A stretch of 64,000 nucleotides of DNA, taken from NCBI RefSeq assembly GCF_904848585.1, contig NZ_CAJHCR010000015.1:114744-178743 (forward strand), read 5' to 3'. The translations under genes and the position numbers were made by a program. This DNA comes from Paraburkholderia kirstenboschensis. Lineage in GTDB: Bacteria > Pseudomonadota > Gammaproteobacteria > Burkholderiales > Burkholderiaceae. Shown here in pieces: positions 14,801-22,751 of the stretch. The notes beneath the pieces were generated by a model. The model did no database searches. It was not told the origin of the DNA and saw only the letters and a program-made list of their open reading frames with translations. The first letter of the stretch is position 1. Each line of letters starts with the position of its first letter.

Positions 14801-15313
14801 ATCGAACCGGAAACCGCCGATACCCGCGTCGGCGAGCGCGAGCAGTTGCTGCGTCCACCAGTCGGCTAGCGCGGCACGCGTGCCGGCGTCGTCGAAGTTC
14901 GCATAGGCGACGTTGTCCTCGCGATGCACATGCCGTGGGTCCAGTCGCGCCTCTTCGGATTCCAGCGGATGGAACCAGTCCGCATGCTCCGCGTAGAGTG
15001 CGCCATCGGCGGCCACCCGGTCGATCACCAGATCGGCCAGCAGCGTGAGGCCTTGCTGACGTGCCCCGCCTGCGAGTGTGCGGATAGCGTCGACGGCGGG
15101 CTGCTCGGTTTCGAACACTGGATGCAGCCGTGCATGGTTGCCCACGACCTGTCCGTGGCTCGCCTGGCCCGGTTCGAAGAGACTGCCGATCAACGCGTGA
15201 TCGAAGCCCAGCGCGGCCGCGTGGGCGAACTGCGCAGGCCACGCGTCAAGCGGTCCAACCAGAAGTGAATGAAAAAAATAGATCCGCGGCGCGTACCCGT
15301 TTGGAGATTCCAT
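11861..15313 (-). CDS. glgE: alpha-1,4-glucan:maltose-1-phosphate maltosyltransferase with an extra N-terminal GH13-like domain
   Basis: GlgE transfers maltose from maltose-1-phosphate to the end of an alpha-glucan. A typical GlgE has 660-700 residues and this one has 1150. The C-terminal part (about 465-1150) is the enzyme: an N-terminal beta domain (about 465-590), WYEIFPRSM (664-672), YFPPIHPIGQSNRKGRNN, IALDFAVQCSPDHPW, FRIDNPHTKPLPFWEW with nucleophile Asp846 and FLAEAFTRP with acid Glu875. Residues 1-445 form a second, divergent GH13-like domain: LLADLVIDRVA, GFRFDSPHRVP (Asp171) and HPDVRFLAATPG, where Ala200 replaces the acid Glu. It is the first gene of the cluster, with a GGAAACG-type ribosome site before the ATG. 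The long N-terminal domain is in frame with no break, so it is a genuine fusion. Confidence 0.94.
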
Positions 15314-15789
15314 CGGTCGTTTCCAGATTTGTCCTGCTGCGGTGTGGATGCGAGTGGCAAGCGATCACAGCGCTCATTGGGCTTCCAGAGCCGGAGGCCG
15401 CGCGTTCCGAAGACGGGGGCGCGTACTGGTCAATGTAGTGCAAAGATCGTCACGCCGCTGGCCAGTTACGGGTGTACAGACGCCAGGCGTCGGGGCGAGC
15501 CGGCCAGAACCGTCTGCGAAGGTCAGCAAGGCCTGTGCCAGTGGATCGCCGCGAGGGGGCGATGCAGGGCGATGGAGTGCCCTTATGGGAAGGTCTGCGG
15601 TAACAAAGTCGGCGCGGCGCTGGAGAAGGCTGCGGGTGCGTGTAAAACGGGCGGAGGTGGTCCGCGTTTTACACGAGACTTGCTCTGGGACGGGCAAGCG
15701 CCGTCACTGGGAGAGGCAAGCGCGACTCATGGCTCGCCGTGGCGCTCCACGCCGTGTTGATATTTGCCGCCTTCGCGCGGCGGCGAACA
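15314..15789. other. 476-bp intergenic region upstream of glgE
   Basis: No convincing gene is visible. The short open frames here lack recognisable domains and ribosome sites. The region must contain the promoter of the glgE operon (minus strand) and the 3' end of the DUF1345 transcript. The only strong element is the perfect inverted repeat at 15639-15675, listed separately. Confidence 0.6.
15639..15675. promoter_or_regulatory. 11-bp perfect inverted repeat upstream of the glgE operon
   Basis: CGTGTAAAACG (15639-15649) and its exact complement CGTTTTACACG (15665-15675) flank a 15-nt spacer that can itself pair (CGGA with TCCG). It lies about 325 bp upstream of the glgE start and 115 bp after the DUF1345 stop. 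There is no T-tract beyond either arm, so a dyad-symmetric operator is at least as likely as a terminator. No regulator can be named from the sequence. Confidence 0.5.
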
Positions 15790-16452
15790 TCAGGAACCGA
15801 GCAGGCCGGCCGCGATGTTCACGCACAAGCCGAGCACGGCGACGTTGAAGTAGAACGACAAGACGGATTGCGCGAGCGCGGCTCGCCGAATGGGACGTGA
15901 GCGCAGCACGACATCGGAGGTTTGCGAGGCAACCGCGATCGTGAACGAGAAGTAAAGAAAGTCCCAATAGTTCGGCGTGAGCGAATGATCGGGAAACAGA
16001 AGCGGTGTCTCCGGTGCGTCGGTATCGTAGTAGAGCCGTGCGTAGTGCTGTGTGAAGATGGTGGGAATCAGGAACCACGCGCCCATCAGCGTGAGCCCGG
16101 TCAGCGCGTAGTGCCATACCGTCGACGCGCCCGCCGTGCCCTTGGCCGAGGCGAGTTCGAGCACGATCGCGGCAATGCTTGCAATGGTCGCCACGCAGAT
16201 CACGAACAGCACGACGCCTGCGTTTTCGTCGTCACGGCGCGCGAAGTCCCGTACGCGGCCTTCATCGGCGGCGGCCATGTGCGCCCAGATCAGCACCAGG
16301 TAAGTCCACACAGTCGTGTCCCAGCCGACCAGCACGCGGACCATCGGGCGCGTGTGTTCCGGCGTCAACATGGCGACGACGACGCCGATCGCGAGGGCGA
16401 TCAGCATGCGCGGACGATTGCGAAGCGTTTGCGGATAATATTTTGTGAGCAT
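15790..16452 (-). CDS. DUF1345 family integral membrane protein
   Basis: A 220-residue polytopic inner-membrane protein of unknown function. Hydrophobic segments are visible at MLIALAIGVVVAML, the WTYLVLIWAHM stretch, VVLFVICVATIASIAAIVLEL, YALTGLTLMGAWFLIPTIF, a fourth around FLYFSFTIAVASQTSDV, and a C-terminal FYFNVAVLGLCVNIAAGLL. The motif DFLYFSFTIAVASQTSDV is the family hallmark. I chose the ATG at 16452 (MLTKYYPQTLRNRPRML) because the 42 extra residues of the longer frame are basic, low-complexity and unlike the family. No clear ribosome site precedes either start. Divergent from the phosphatase gene. Confidence 0.8.
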   Translation of the reverse strand: MLTKYYPQTLRNRPRMLIALAIGVVVAMLTPEHTRPMVRVLVGWDTTVWTYLVLIWAHMAAADEGRVRDFARRDDENAGVVLFVICVATIASIAAIVLELASAKGTAGASTVWHYALTGLTLMGAWFLIPTIFTQHYARLYYDTDAPETPLLFPDHSLTPNYWDFLYFSFTIAVASQTSDVVLRSRPIRRAALAQSVLSFYFNVAVLGLCVNIAAGLLGS

Positions 16453-16850
16453 AAAAGGAGTGCGGGAGGGCGGGCGTGTCGCGGATTCTACTCGCGTGCG
16501 CTGCGTCGGCTGACGAACGGGCGCTTCGCACGCATAGCTGCTTACAACGGCTTTGCATGCGGCTTTCAGTCGAAGCACGGATGCAGGCCGGCGCCATTTG
16601 CCAGCGCAACTTTCAGTGGCGAATCCTGGTCGGACTCATGTTCGCGCGGGCGTGACATTGGCTTCCAGGCAACGGAAGTTGCCAAAACGCGAAGCCAGCA
16701 AGAGCGCGCCCGCAAACCGGCTGTTTTCGGCAAACTCTGCCGCGTACGCGCGGGTTTTTGCGTGGTTTCCTGTCAACTTTGCGCTTTCTCCTGCCGCGCT
16801 ACGAGAGGCAGCGCGCATACGCATTGGGGATTGCGCATTATCATGAACGT
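16453..16850. other. 398-bp divergent intergenic region with a short hairpin
   Basis: Separates the divergent DUF1345 and metallophosphatase genes and must carry both promoters. A 6-bp stem GGCAAC/GTTGCC with a GGAA tetraloop (16668-16683) is visible. CATTATCAT just before the phosphatase start could be part of a -10 region. No gene or longer repeat is supported. Confidence 0.45.
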
Positions 16851-17588
16851 ATGGCTTCCGTACTCGACACCTCTGTTCAGCACCATCCGGCCAACCGGAG
16901 CGGCCGCGACTTCGTAGTCGGCGACCTGCACGGTTGTGTCGATGCATTGCGCTATCTGTTGCGCCTCGTCTCGTTCGATCCCGCATGTGACCGGCTCTTT
17001 TCAGTTGGCGATCTGGTGGATCGCGGCGAACATTCCGAACAGGCGTTGGCTCTGCTCGACAAGCCGTGGTTTTTCGCCGTGCTCGGCAATCACGAAGACG
17101 CGCTGTGCGCCGTCGCCGATGGCCGCTTGCGGCGGCAATGGTGGTACGGCATTGGCGGCGCGTGGGCAGCCAATCTGCCCGACGAGAGTTTGCGTCGCTA
17201 CGCCGAGCGGCTGCGCACGCTGCCGCTCGCACGCGTGGTGGGCAGCGGGCCTGAGCGCTTCAATGTTTTGCATGCCGAATTTTTCGGCACCGACGCCGAG
17301 CTCGACGCGGGCAATTTCTCCGCCGACACGCGCCAGCAATTGCTATGGGGACGTGATCTCGCGATGGGCAACGGCGATCCGCAACGGCAGCGTGGTTTGT
17401 CGCTGACTTACTGCGGCCATACGCCGATGCGCGACATCAAGCAGATCGGCGCGCAGGTGTTCATCGACACCGGCGCATTCGGCCCTGGCGGCAGGCTGAC
17501 AATCGTCGAGCCCCGAGCGCTGCGGCGCTGGTCCATTTCAGTGGAAGAGGCGCGGGCTGAAGGAGCGGCGGCGCTGGCGCTGCCTTGA
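16851..17588 (+). CDS. PP2A-like metallophosphoesterase (serine/threonine phosphatase, PrpA type)
   Basis: A cytoplasmic two-metal phosphatase of 245 residues. The metal-binding signature is complete: VVGDLHGC (GDxHG), FSVGDLVDRG (GDxxDRG), AVLGNHED (GNHE) and CGHTPMRD (GHTP) near the C-terminus. The start MASVLDTSVQ is chosen because it places GDLHG about 25 residues in, as in lambda-phosphatase and PrpA relatives; an upstream in-frame ATG would add 31 Arg-rich residues. The substrate could be phosphoproteins or diadenosine tetraphosphate, and the sequence does not decide. It converges on the RES toxin gene with 22 bp between stops. Confidence 0.85.
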   Translation: MASVLDTSVQHHPANRSGRDFVVGDLHGCVDALRYLLRLVSFDPACDRLFSVGDLVDRGEHSEQALALLDKPWFFAVLGNHEDALCAVADGRLRRQWWYGIGGAWAANLPDESLRRYAERLRTLPLARVVGSGPERFNVLHAEFFGTDAELDAGNFSADTRQQLLWGRDLAMGNGDPQRQRGLSLTYCGHTPMRDIKQIGAQVFIDTGAFGPGGRLTIVEPRALRRWSISVEEARAEGAAALALP

Positions 17589-17610
17589 CGAGGCGCTCAT
17601 CAAGAAGCTG

Positions 17611-18312
17611 TCAGCCGACCTGGTTCAGCTCAAACACCATGTCCACGCTCGTGCCGTTCCAGTTGTATTCCAGATACGCCGCGTGGTGACAGTCGCGCAA
17701 CAGCGTTGTCCTGAATGCAGCGAGGCATTCGCCTTCAGCGTCCCGCACCGATGGGTACGCGATGCCCGGCGCTCCCGCCTCGCGCACCGCACGGCCGAGC
17801 GATTGGCCGCCGAGATAATCGTCCGGAGAGAGCACTGCGAGATCGAGCTTCGGATCGCCGCGAAGGTCGACCACTTCCCCTTGCGCCACGACCGTGTAGA
17901 GACGCATTTGCTGACGCATTGGCGGCTCGGCCGTGGCTTCCAGAAATTTGCCCGTGTGATAGCGCGTTTCGGCTATTGCCGTGGCGCGCGAGCGGGCGCA
18001 ATAGAACACGCCGTAGGTGCCGTCGGAAAAGCGGCTGCCCAGTGGATTCAGATGCGTGAGCGCGGCCATGATCGGTCCGTAGCCCGGCCCAAAGCGCCGC
18101 TCTTCGCGCGGCACGAGATCGAGTTCGCCGACTTCGGTGCGCAGACGGTCGTTGGTCATTGCTTCGAGCGCGTATAGCGCGTCGAAATCTTCCGGCGATG
18201 CGACCCGATCGAACAGATTGACGGCCGGAAAGCGGGTGGGAATTACGCGATACGCGGGCGACCAATCCAGAGGCGCGCTGCGCCAGCGGTCCTGCCAATG
18301 CGGTTCTGTCAC
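17611..18312 (-). CDS. RES-domain toxin (probable NAD+-degrading ADP-ribosyl-type enzyme)
   Basis: The 233-residue protein has the RES triad that names the family: Arg94 in GSRFSDG, Glu115 in AIAETRYH and Ser188 in AYPSVRD. Characterised RES toxins degrade NAD+ (NAD+ phosphorolysis in MbcT, NAD+ depletion in others) and stop growth until the antitoxin binds. The start codon overlaps the upstream Xre/MbcA-type gene as ATGA, the usual antitoxin-then-toxin order of this class. No frameshift or lost catalytic residue is visible, so the toxin looks intact. Its exact reaction is inferred from the family. Confidence 0.88.
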   Translation of the reverse strand: MTEPHWQDRWRSAPLDWSPAYRVIPTRFPAVNLFDRVASPEDFDALYALEAMTNDRLRTEVGELDLVPREERRFGPGYGPIMAALTHLNPLGSRFSDGTYGVFYCARSRATAIAETRYHTGKFLEATAEPPMRQQMRLYTVVAQGEVVDLRGDPKLDLAVLSPDDYLGGQSLGRAVREAGAPGIAYPSVRDAEGECLAAFRTTLLRDCHHAAYLEYNWNGTSVDMVFELNQVG

Positions 18313-18746
18313 GCCCAGCCGCCTCGCATTGCGTCGAGATACTGGCGCACGGCCACGAGGTCGCTGACATTGCCCGCCAGCATGCGGTCGAGTGCGCGAC
18401 GGCCGCCGAAGGGCGGTGCGCTGTTAGGGCGTTTGATCCAGGTGTCCGCTGTGCCCGGCTGCGGCAACAGGATTTGCAGCGCCTTGTATATGCCGAGCAG
18501 CAGCGACAGGCGCTCCAGCGTATCGCGACCGACGCGCGCCGCTTCCGGCGCCTGCTTCCACTTGAAGTAAGTGGAGCGGCCTGGCGAACCGAGCAGCATG
18601 ATCTGCTCGTCGGCGCTTAGATCCCAGTCTTGCGCGATTCTGAAGAACGCGCGCAAACCCGCCGCAGACATTTCTGCAAACGAAGGTTCCGAATTCGGCC
18701 GACGCAGAGGTGCTTCGGGCTGGGTGGCGCGGGCGGCATGAGCCAT
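18309..18746 (-). CDS. Xre/MbcA/ParS-type antitoxin
   Basis: A 145-residue cytoplasmic antitoxin paired with the RES toxin just downstream. Residues about 30-75 form a compact helix-turn-helix (ADEQIMLLGSPGRSTYFKWK). Residues about 95-145 carry the toxin-binding ParS/MbcA region (KRPNSAPPFGGRRALDRML, then NVSDLVAVRQYLDAMRGGWA). An AAGGAC ribosome site lies about 9 bp before the ATG. The pair overlaps by 4 bp. Such antitoxins usually block the toxin active site and repress their own promoter together with it. Confidence 0.87.
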   Translation of the reverse strand: MAHAARATQPEAPLRRPNSEPSFAEMSAAGLRAFFRIAQDWDLSADEQIMLLGSPGRSTYFKWKQAPEAARVGRDTLERLSLLLGIYKALQILLPQPGTADTWIKRPNSAPPFGGRRALDRMLAGNVSDLVAVRQYLDAMRGGWA

Positions 18747-18758
18747 GAGCGGTGAGTC

Positions 18759-18780
18759 CTTATATGTACTTATTGCTTAT
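18759..18780. promoter_or_regulatory. triple CTTAT repeat in the toxin-antitoxin promoter region
   Basis: Three direct copies of CTTAT (18759-18763, 18769-18773, 18776-18780; ATAAG on the coding strand) lie 13-34 bp upstream of the antitoxin start, in the only AT-rich stretch of the neighbourhood. They are placed where an autoregulatory antitoxin operator would be expected. Function is inferred from position only. Confidence 0.35.
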
Positions 18781-18860
18781 GCTAGTCCAAATCTGGATTT
18801 TTGCAAGGGAATATAATCCCGGCTCGTCACGAAAGTCAAAGATTTCAGGAGATGCAGCAG

Positions 18861-19493
18861 ATGTGGTTTCGAGTAGCAGCAATGGCGATTGCGGTGTGGT
18901 GCGTATCGGGCGCGGCCATGGCGGGCGGCTATACGGAAGTGTGGAATCCGCCGGAGGCAAGCGCACATGGCAAGCACAGCGCGGTCACCGGGCAGTCCGT
19001 GCGGGATGGGAAGGGCGCTTCAAAAACGGTAGCGAAGACTGGTGGAAAGCATGCGGCGACGCGGTCGGCGTCGGGGGTTGCATCTGGGTCGGCGTCGGCG
19101 TCGGCGGTCGGGGCCGGTCGGGCGGAGAAGTCGAGCAAGCACGGTGGCGTCAATCATGTGACGGCCGCCGGCGCGAACAAGGCTTCCGACGCGGCGGGAG
19201 GCAAGGCGAAGCAGAAGGCAGCGGTCGTCGCCCAAGGCACGAAAGCCCGTGCGCACGTGGCGCAGACGCAACCCGGTCAGTCGAAGGCCATGCACGCCGA
19301 CACGGTGCAAAGTCACGCCGCGGATGCCGGTCCGATTAATGACGCCGGGAGCAGGCGAAGTGCGGCGGGAACGTCGGCGGCGATCTCGCCGCGTTCCTCC
19401 GCGCCCGTCACAAATGCGGGCGCTGATCAGACCGCAGCAGCCGCGAACCCGGCGACAGCCCGCAGCGGCTCTCTCCCGCCGATTTTGCACTGA
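18861..19493 (+). CDS. secreted Ala-rich low-complexity protein of unknown function
   Basis: A 210-residue protein with a clear Sec signal (MWFRVAAMAIAVWCVSGAAMA, cleavage likely before GGYTEVWNPPEAS). The rest is Ala/Lys/Ser/Gly-rich with no recognisable domain and many short KA/SA/GA repeats, so the mature protein is probably a disordered, basic periplasmic or surface protein. The start at 18861 is chosen because AGGAG at 18847-18851 lies 9 bp before it; upstream ATGs would sit on top of that site. The neighbouring toxin-antitoxin genes point the other way. Confidence 0.6.
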   Translation: MWFRVAAMAIAVWCVSGAAMAGGYTEVWNPPEASAHGKHSAVTGQSVRDGKGASKTVAKTGGKHAATRSASGVASGSASASAVGAGRAEKSSKHGGVNHVTAAGANKASDAAGGKAKQKAAVVAQGTKARAHVAQTQPGQSKAMHADTVQSHAADAGPINDAGSRRSAAGTSAAISPRSSAPVTNAGADQTAAAANPATARSGSLPPILH

Positions 19494-19689
19494 GTTGTGA
19501 ACGCGCGGGTGTAGGCCCTCGGCGGCGAGGTGTTAGCGGGCGTAGCGTGGCCGATGCTGCGAAGTCGAAGCTGCGAAAGGTAGGCGCGGACGGCCCCGCG
19601 TGCGTACCCGGCGAACTCGTGAGCTGGCGAAGCCCGCCGACCGCCGACCGGCAACCGCCGACCCCACGCAAAACGCGCCCTCTAGCCGC

Positions 19690-20541
19690 TCACCCGCTCG
19701 CCAGCCCGTTCGTCACCAGCCGCAGCGTTTCCTTCGAACGCTCGTCCCTCACGCGAGAGTGCAGCGTCACGCGGGATTCAGGCAACCGAGGCAGTCCAAG
19801 CCGGGCGCCGACATCGATCAAACCGCGCGGAGCTACTCTTCGCGCAAGTGGCGACACCGCGAGTCCCGCGGCCACCGCCGCGCCAACAGCCGCGACGCCG
19901 CCACCGACGAAAACCTCCTGCCATGCCACGGACGCCTCCGTCAGCGTACGCAGCGCAACATCGCGCACATTGCATGGCGGGCTCAACAGCGCGAGCGCCA
20001 ATGGCTCGCCGACCCGCGGCAGCCACGCCGGCGTTGCCAGCCATTCGAGCGGCTCGCTGAACAACACCTGGGCGTCATCGCGCGGCGGCTCGTCCGCGCC
20101 ATACCGGACGATCACCGCGTCGAGACGGCGCTCGTCGAAATGGGCGAGCAGCGCAGCGGACGTGCCAAGGTGCAACTCGACCACGAGCCCCGGATCGTGC
20201 GCGTTCAGTCGCGCCAGCAGTTGCGGCAGTTCGGGCCCCGCAACATGTTCGCTCAGGCCGAGTGAAAGCCGCCGACGCTCCACCGACAGCGACCCCAGCG
20301 CCCGCTCATGCGCGTTCAACAGGTCGCGGGCCGCGCTGAGAAACGCTTTGCCGTCGACGGAAAGACGCACCACGCGGGGCGTGCGCTCCAGCAACTGCTT
20401 GCCCAGATGCCCTTCGAGGCGCTTGAGCTTGAGGCTGACGGCGGATTGCGTGGTGTCGAGCGCATCGGCGGCGCGCGTGAAGCTGCACAGATCGGCGACA
20501 AGCACGAACGCGCGGACGGCATCGAGATCAAGGACTTTCAT
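19690..20541 (-). CDS. LysR-family transcriptional regulator
   Basis: A 283-residue LTTR. The N-terminal winged HTH (residues 1-60) is visible in FTRAADALDTTQSAVSLKLKRLEGHLGKQLLER, followed by a periplasmic-binding-protein-like effector domain. It is divergent from the tautomerase gene with a 97-bp AT-rich gap, the usual layout for an LTTR and its target. The effector cannot be told from the sequence. The C-terminal half is rich in Ala/Val/Gly but keeps the length of the family. Confidence 0.88.
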   Translation of the reverse strand: MKVLDLDAVRAFVLVADLCSFTRAADALDTTQSAVSLKLKRLEGHLGKQLLERTPRVVRLSVDGKAFLSAARDLLNAHERALGSLSVERRRLSLGLSEHVAGPELPQLLARLNAHDPGLVVELHLGTSAALLAHFDERRLDAVIVRYGADEPPRDDAQVLFSEPLEWLATPAWLPRVGEPLALALLSPPCNVRDVALRTLTEASVAWQEVFVGGGVAAVGAAVAAGLAVSPLARRVAPRGLIDVGARLGLPRLPESRVTLHSRVRDERSKETLRLVTNGLASG

Positions 20542-20638
20542 TTCGATCCAACATAGATGAAATAGCCAGCAATATCTGTTTATTATGACTCAGCCGGCCT
20601 AAGCTGTGTTCACGTATCCACCACCTGAGGAGATAGTC

Positions 20639-21022
20639 ATGCCGCTTACCCGAATCGCTTTGCGCGCCGGCAAGCCCGCCGAATATCGGAAGTCACTTAC
20701 AGACAGCATCCAGCGCGCGCTCGTCGCCACGTTCAACGTGCCGAAAGACGACATCTTCATGTTGATCACCGAGCACGAGCCGGACAATTTTGTGTACGAC
20801 AACCAGTATCTGAACGTCCAGCGAACCGACGACCTCGTGATGATTCAGATAACGCTGAACAACACGCGCACGCTGGAGCAGAAAAAGGCGCTTTACAAGC
20901 GCATGGTCGATGAGTTGCATGAGTCGCCCGGGCTCAGGCGCGAGGATGTGCTGATCAACCTCGTCGAAGTGCTGAAAGAGAACTGGTCGTTCGGCAACGG
21001 GATCGCCCAATACGCGCTTTGA
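20639..21022 (+). CDS. tautomerase family protein (4-oxalocrotonate tautomerase superfamily)
   Basis: A 127-residue protein whose Met is followed by Pro (MPLTRIALRAGK). In this superfamily the exposed N-terminal Pro1 is the catalytic base. The length and the internal repeat-like beta-alpha-beta organisation fit the Tautomerase_2 group rather than the 60-residue 4-OT subunits. GAGGAG at 20627-20632 lies 6 bp before the ATG, which fixes the start over the in-frame ATG 33 bp upstream. Divergent from a LysR gene that may regulate it. The natural substrate is unknown. Confidence 0.82.
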   Translation: MPLTRIALRAGKPAEYRKSLTDSIQRALVATFNVPKDDIFMLITEHEPDNFVYDNQYLNVQRTDDLVMIQITLNNTRTLEQKKALYKRMVDELHESPGLRREDVLINLVEVLKENWSFGNGIAQYAL

Positions 21023-21175
21023 GCGGCGGCGCTTCGACCGGTGCCGTCGGGGCGTCGCGGCAGTTTTTTGCCGTTACGGTTTGCGCGGCCTCCCCAGCCT
21101 TTAGCCTCCGAGGCGCGCAGCACCGGTCGCTATAATGGTCCGCTGTCCTCGATCATTCACTGACCGGTCCCCGCC

Positions 21176-22012
21176 ATGGCACCCGAGCTCAACGATCCGT
21201 CCCACGAACCGCTGGAAGTCGGCGGTTCCGTCTGGTTCCAGGCGGGCGCCAATACGCTCGGTGGCGCGTCGCGAATCGCGCTTCTCGCGGCGATCGGCGA
21301 AACCGGCTCCATCACCAGCGCGGCGAAGGCTGTCGGCATGAGCTACAAGGGCGCATGGGACGCCGTCGACGCAATGAACAACCTCGCCGGCGAGCCGCTC
21401 GTCGTGCGCCTGACTGGCGGCAAGGGCGGCGGCGGCACCACGCTGACGCCGCGCGCGCTCAAGCTTATCGAGACCTTTCGCGCGGTCGAGCGCGAACATC
21501 GACGCTTTCTCGAGCGTGCGGGCGCTGCGATCGAAGGTTTCGCGACGGACTGGGATCTGATCGGCCGTATCGGCGTAAAAACCAGCGCGCGCAATCAGCT
21601 GTACGGCACCGTATCGCAAATCGCGCGCGGCACGATCAACGACGAGGTCTCGCTGACGCTGCCCGGCGGCCACACGATCGTCGCCGTCCTCACGCACGAA
21701 AGCACCGAAGCGCTGGGTCTCGCGGTCGGCTTGGCGGCGTTCGCGCTGATCAAGGCGTCGTGGGTCGTGCTGTTAGTCGAAGGGGAAAGCGGCGCGCCGC
21801 TGAAATTGTCCGCTCGCAACCAGTTGCGGGGCACCGTGCAAAGCGTCAAGCGGGGCGCGGTCAATGCGGAGGTGTCGCTCGTGCTCGAAGGCGGCGCGGT
21901 CATCACTGCCGTGGTCACCAACCAGAGCGCTGAATCACTTGGTCTCGCACAAGGCGCGAGCGCGGTCGCCGTGTTCAAGGCATCCAGCGTGATATTTGGC
22001 GTGAAAGATTGA
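21176..22012 (+). CDS. modE: molybdate-responsive transcriptional regulator ModE
   Basis: Binds molybdate and represses molybdate uptake genes. The 278-residue protein has the ModE winged HTH (about 30-100; GETGSITSAAKAVGMSYKGA, GGKGGGGTTLTPRA) and two MOP/TOBE molybdate-binding domains in tandem (about 140-205 and 212-275), each beginning SARNQL.GTV. A TATAAT -10 box at 21131-21136 lies 40 bp before the ATG. The gene converges on modC (36 bp between stops), and a candidate ModE box lies in front of modA. Confidence 0.93.
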   Translation: MAPELNDPSHEPLEVGGSVWFQAGANTLGGASRIALLAAIGETGSITSAAKAVGMSYKGAWDAVDAMNNLAGEPLVVRLTGGKGGGGTTLTPRALKLIETFRAVEREHRRFLERAGAAIEGFATDWDLIGRIGVKTSARNQLYGTVSQIARGTINDEVSLTLPGGHTIVAVLTHESTEALGLAVGLAAFALIKASWVVLLVEGESGAPLKLSARNQLRGTVQSVKRGAVNAEVSLVLEGGAVITAVVTNQSAESLGLAQGASAVAVFKASSVIFGVKD

Positions 22013-22048
22013 AGGGGTTCGGGCGAAGGCGAGGGCAAAGCGCGCCAA

Positions 22049-22750
22049 TCACGTCTCGCTGCGTGCGTAGCCGCTGAACGCCTGGTTTTCGCGAACGCGG
22101 CCGTCGCTGATCTGCACGACCTGATCGCCGAAGGCGGCCACGTCGTCGGGATCGTGCGTGATAAGCACCATCGGAATATCCAGCCGTGTTTGCAGCTCGG
22201 ACAACTCCAGCCGCATGCGCTGACGCAGCGTGCTGTCCAAAGCCGAGAACGGTTCGTCCAGCAACAGCAGTTGAGGTTGCGCGACGAGCGCGCGCGCAAG
22301 CGCGACGCGCTGTTTCTGTCCACCGGAAAGTTGCGCCGGATAATTGCCGGCGACACCGCGCAACTCCAGCGCGTCGAGCCAGTAATCAATCTGCGCATGG
22401 CTGCTGCGCGCGCGCGGATTGAACCAGCCGCTTTGCAAGCCGAAGCCGATGTTTTGGCGCACGTTCAGATGCGGAAACAGCGCGTAGTCCTGGAAAAGGT
22501 ACGCGACCTTGCGCGCCTGCGGCTTCAGATCCACATCGAACTTGCTGTCGAATAGCGCATTGCCGTGCAGCGTGATCTTGCCTTCGTCGGGACGTAACAG
22601 GCCGGCGATCGCCTGCAGCGTCAGACTCTTTCCCGCGCCGGACGGGCCGAACAGCACCACGCGCTGCGTGGTCGCAGTAAAGGCGACGTCGAGCGTGAAG
22701 CGGCGCTCGGCGCTCACGAATGTCTTGCGGATGTCGACGTCGAGCGGCAT
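22049..22750 (-). CDS. modC: molybdate ABC transporter ATP-binding protein, short form
   Basis: ATPase of the ModABC importer, on the cytoplasmic face of the membrane. Walker A is GPSGAGKS, the signature is LSGGQKQR, Walker B is LLLLDEPFSALD and the switch His is in LITHDPDD. At 233 residues it lacks the C-terminal MOP domain that E. coli ModC (352 residues) carries, so molybdate sensing is left to ModE. The start is 1 bp downstream of the modB stop, so the two are coupled. Confidence 0.92.
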   Translation of the reverse strand: MPLDVDIRKTFVSAERRFTLDVAFTATTQRVVLFGPSGAGKSLTLQAIAGLLRPDEGKITLHGNALFDSKFDVDLKPQARKVAYLFQDYALFPHLNVRQNIGFGLQSGWFNPRARSSHAQIDYWLDALELRGVAGNYPAQLSGGQKQRVALARALVAQPQLLLLDEPFSALDSTLRQRMRLELSELQTRLDIPMVLITHDPDDVAAFGDQVVQISDGRVRENQAFSGYARSET

Positions 22751-22751
22751 G

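Noticed and set aside
15269..15848. Short plus-strand open frames in the glgE upstream gap
   Set aside because: Arg-rich, overlapping in several frames, no motif and no ribosome site; treated as intergenic.
19494..19689. GC-rich gap after the secreted protein, checked for a small RNA or gene
   Set aside because: No promoter, terminator or repeat could be supported.
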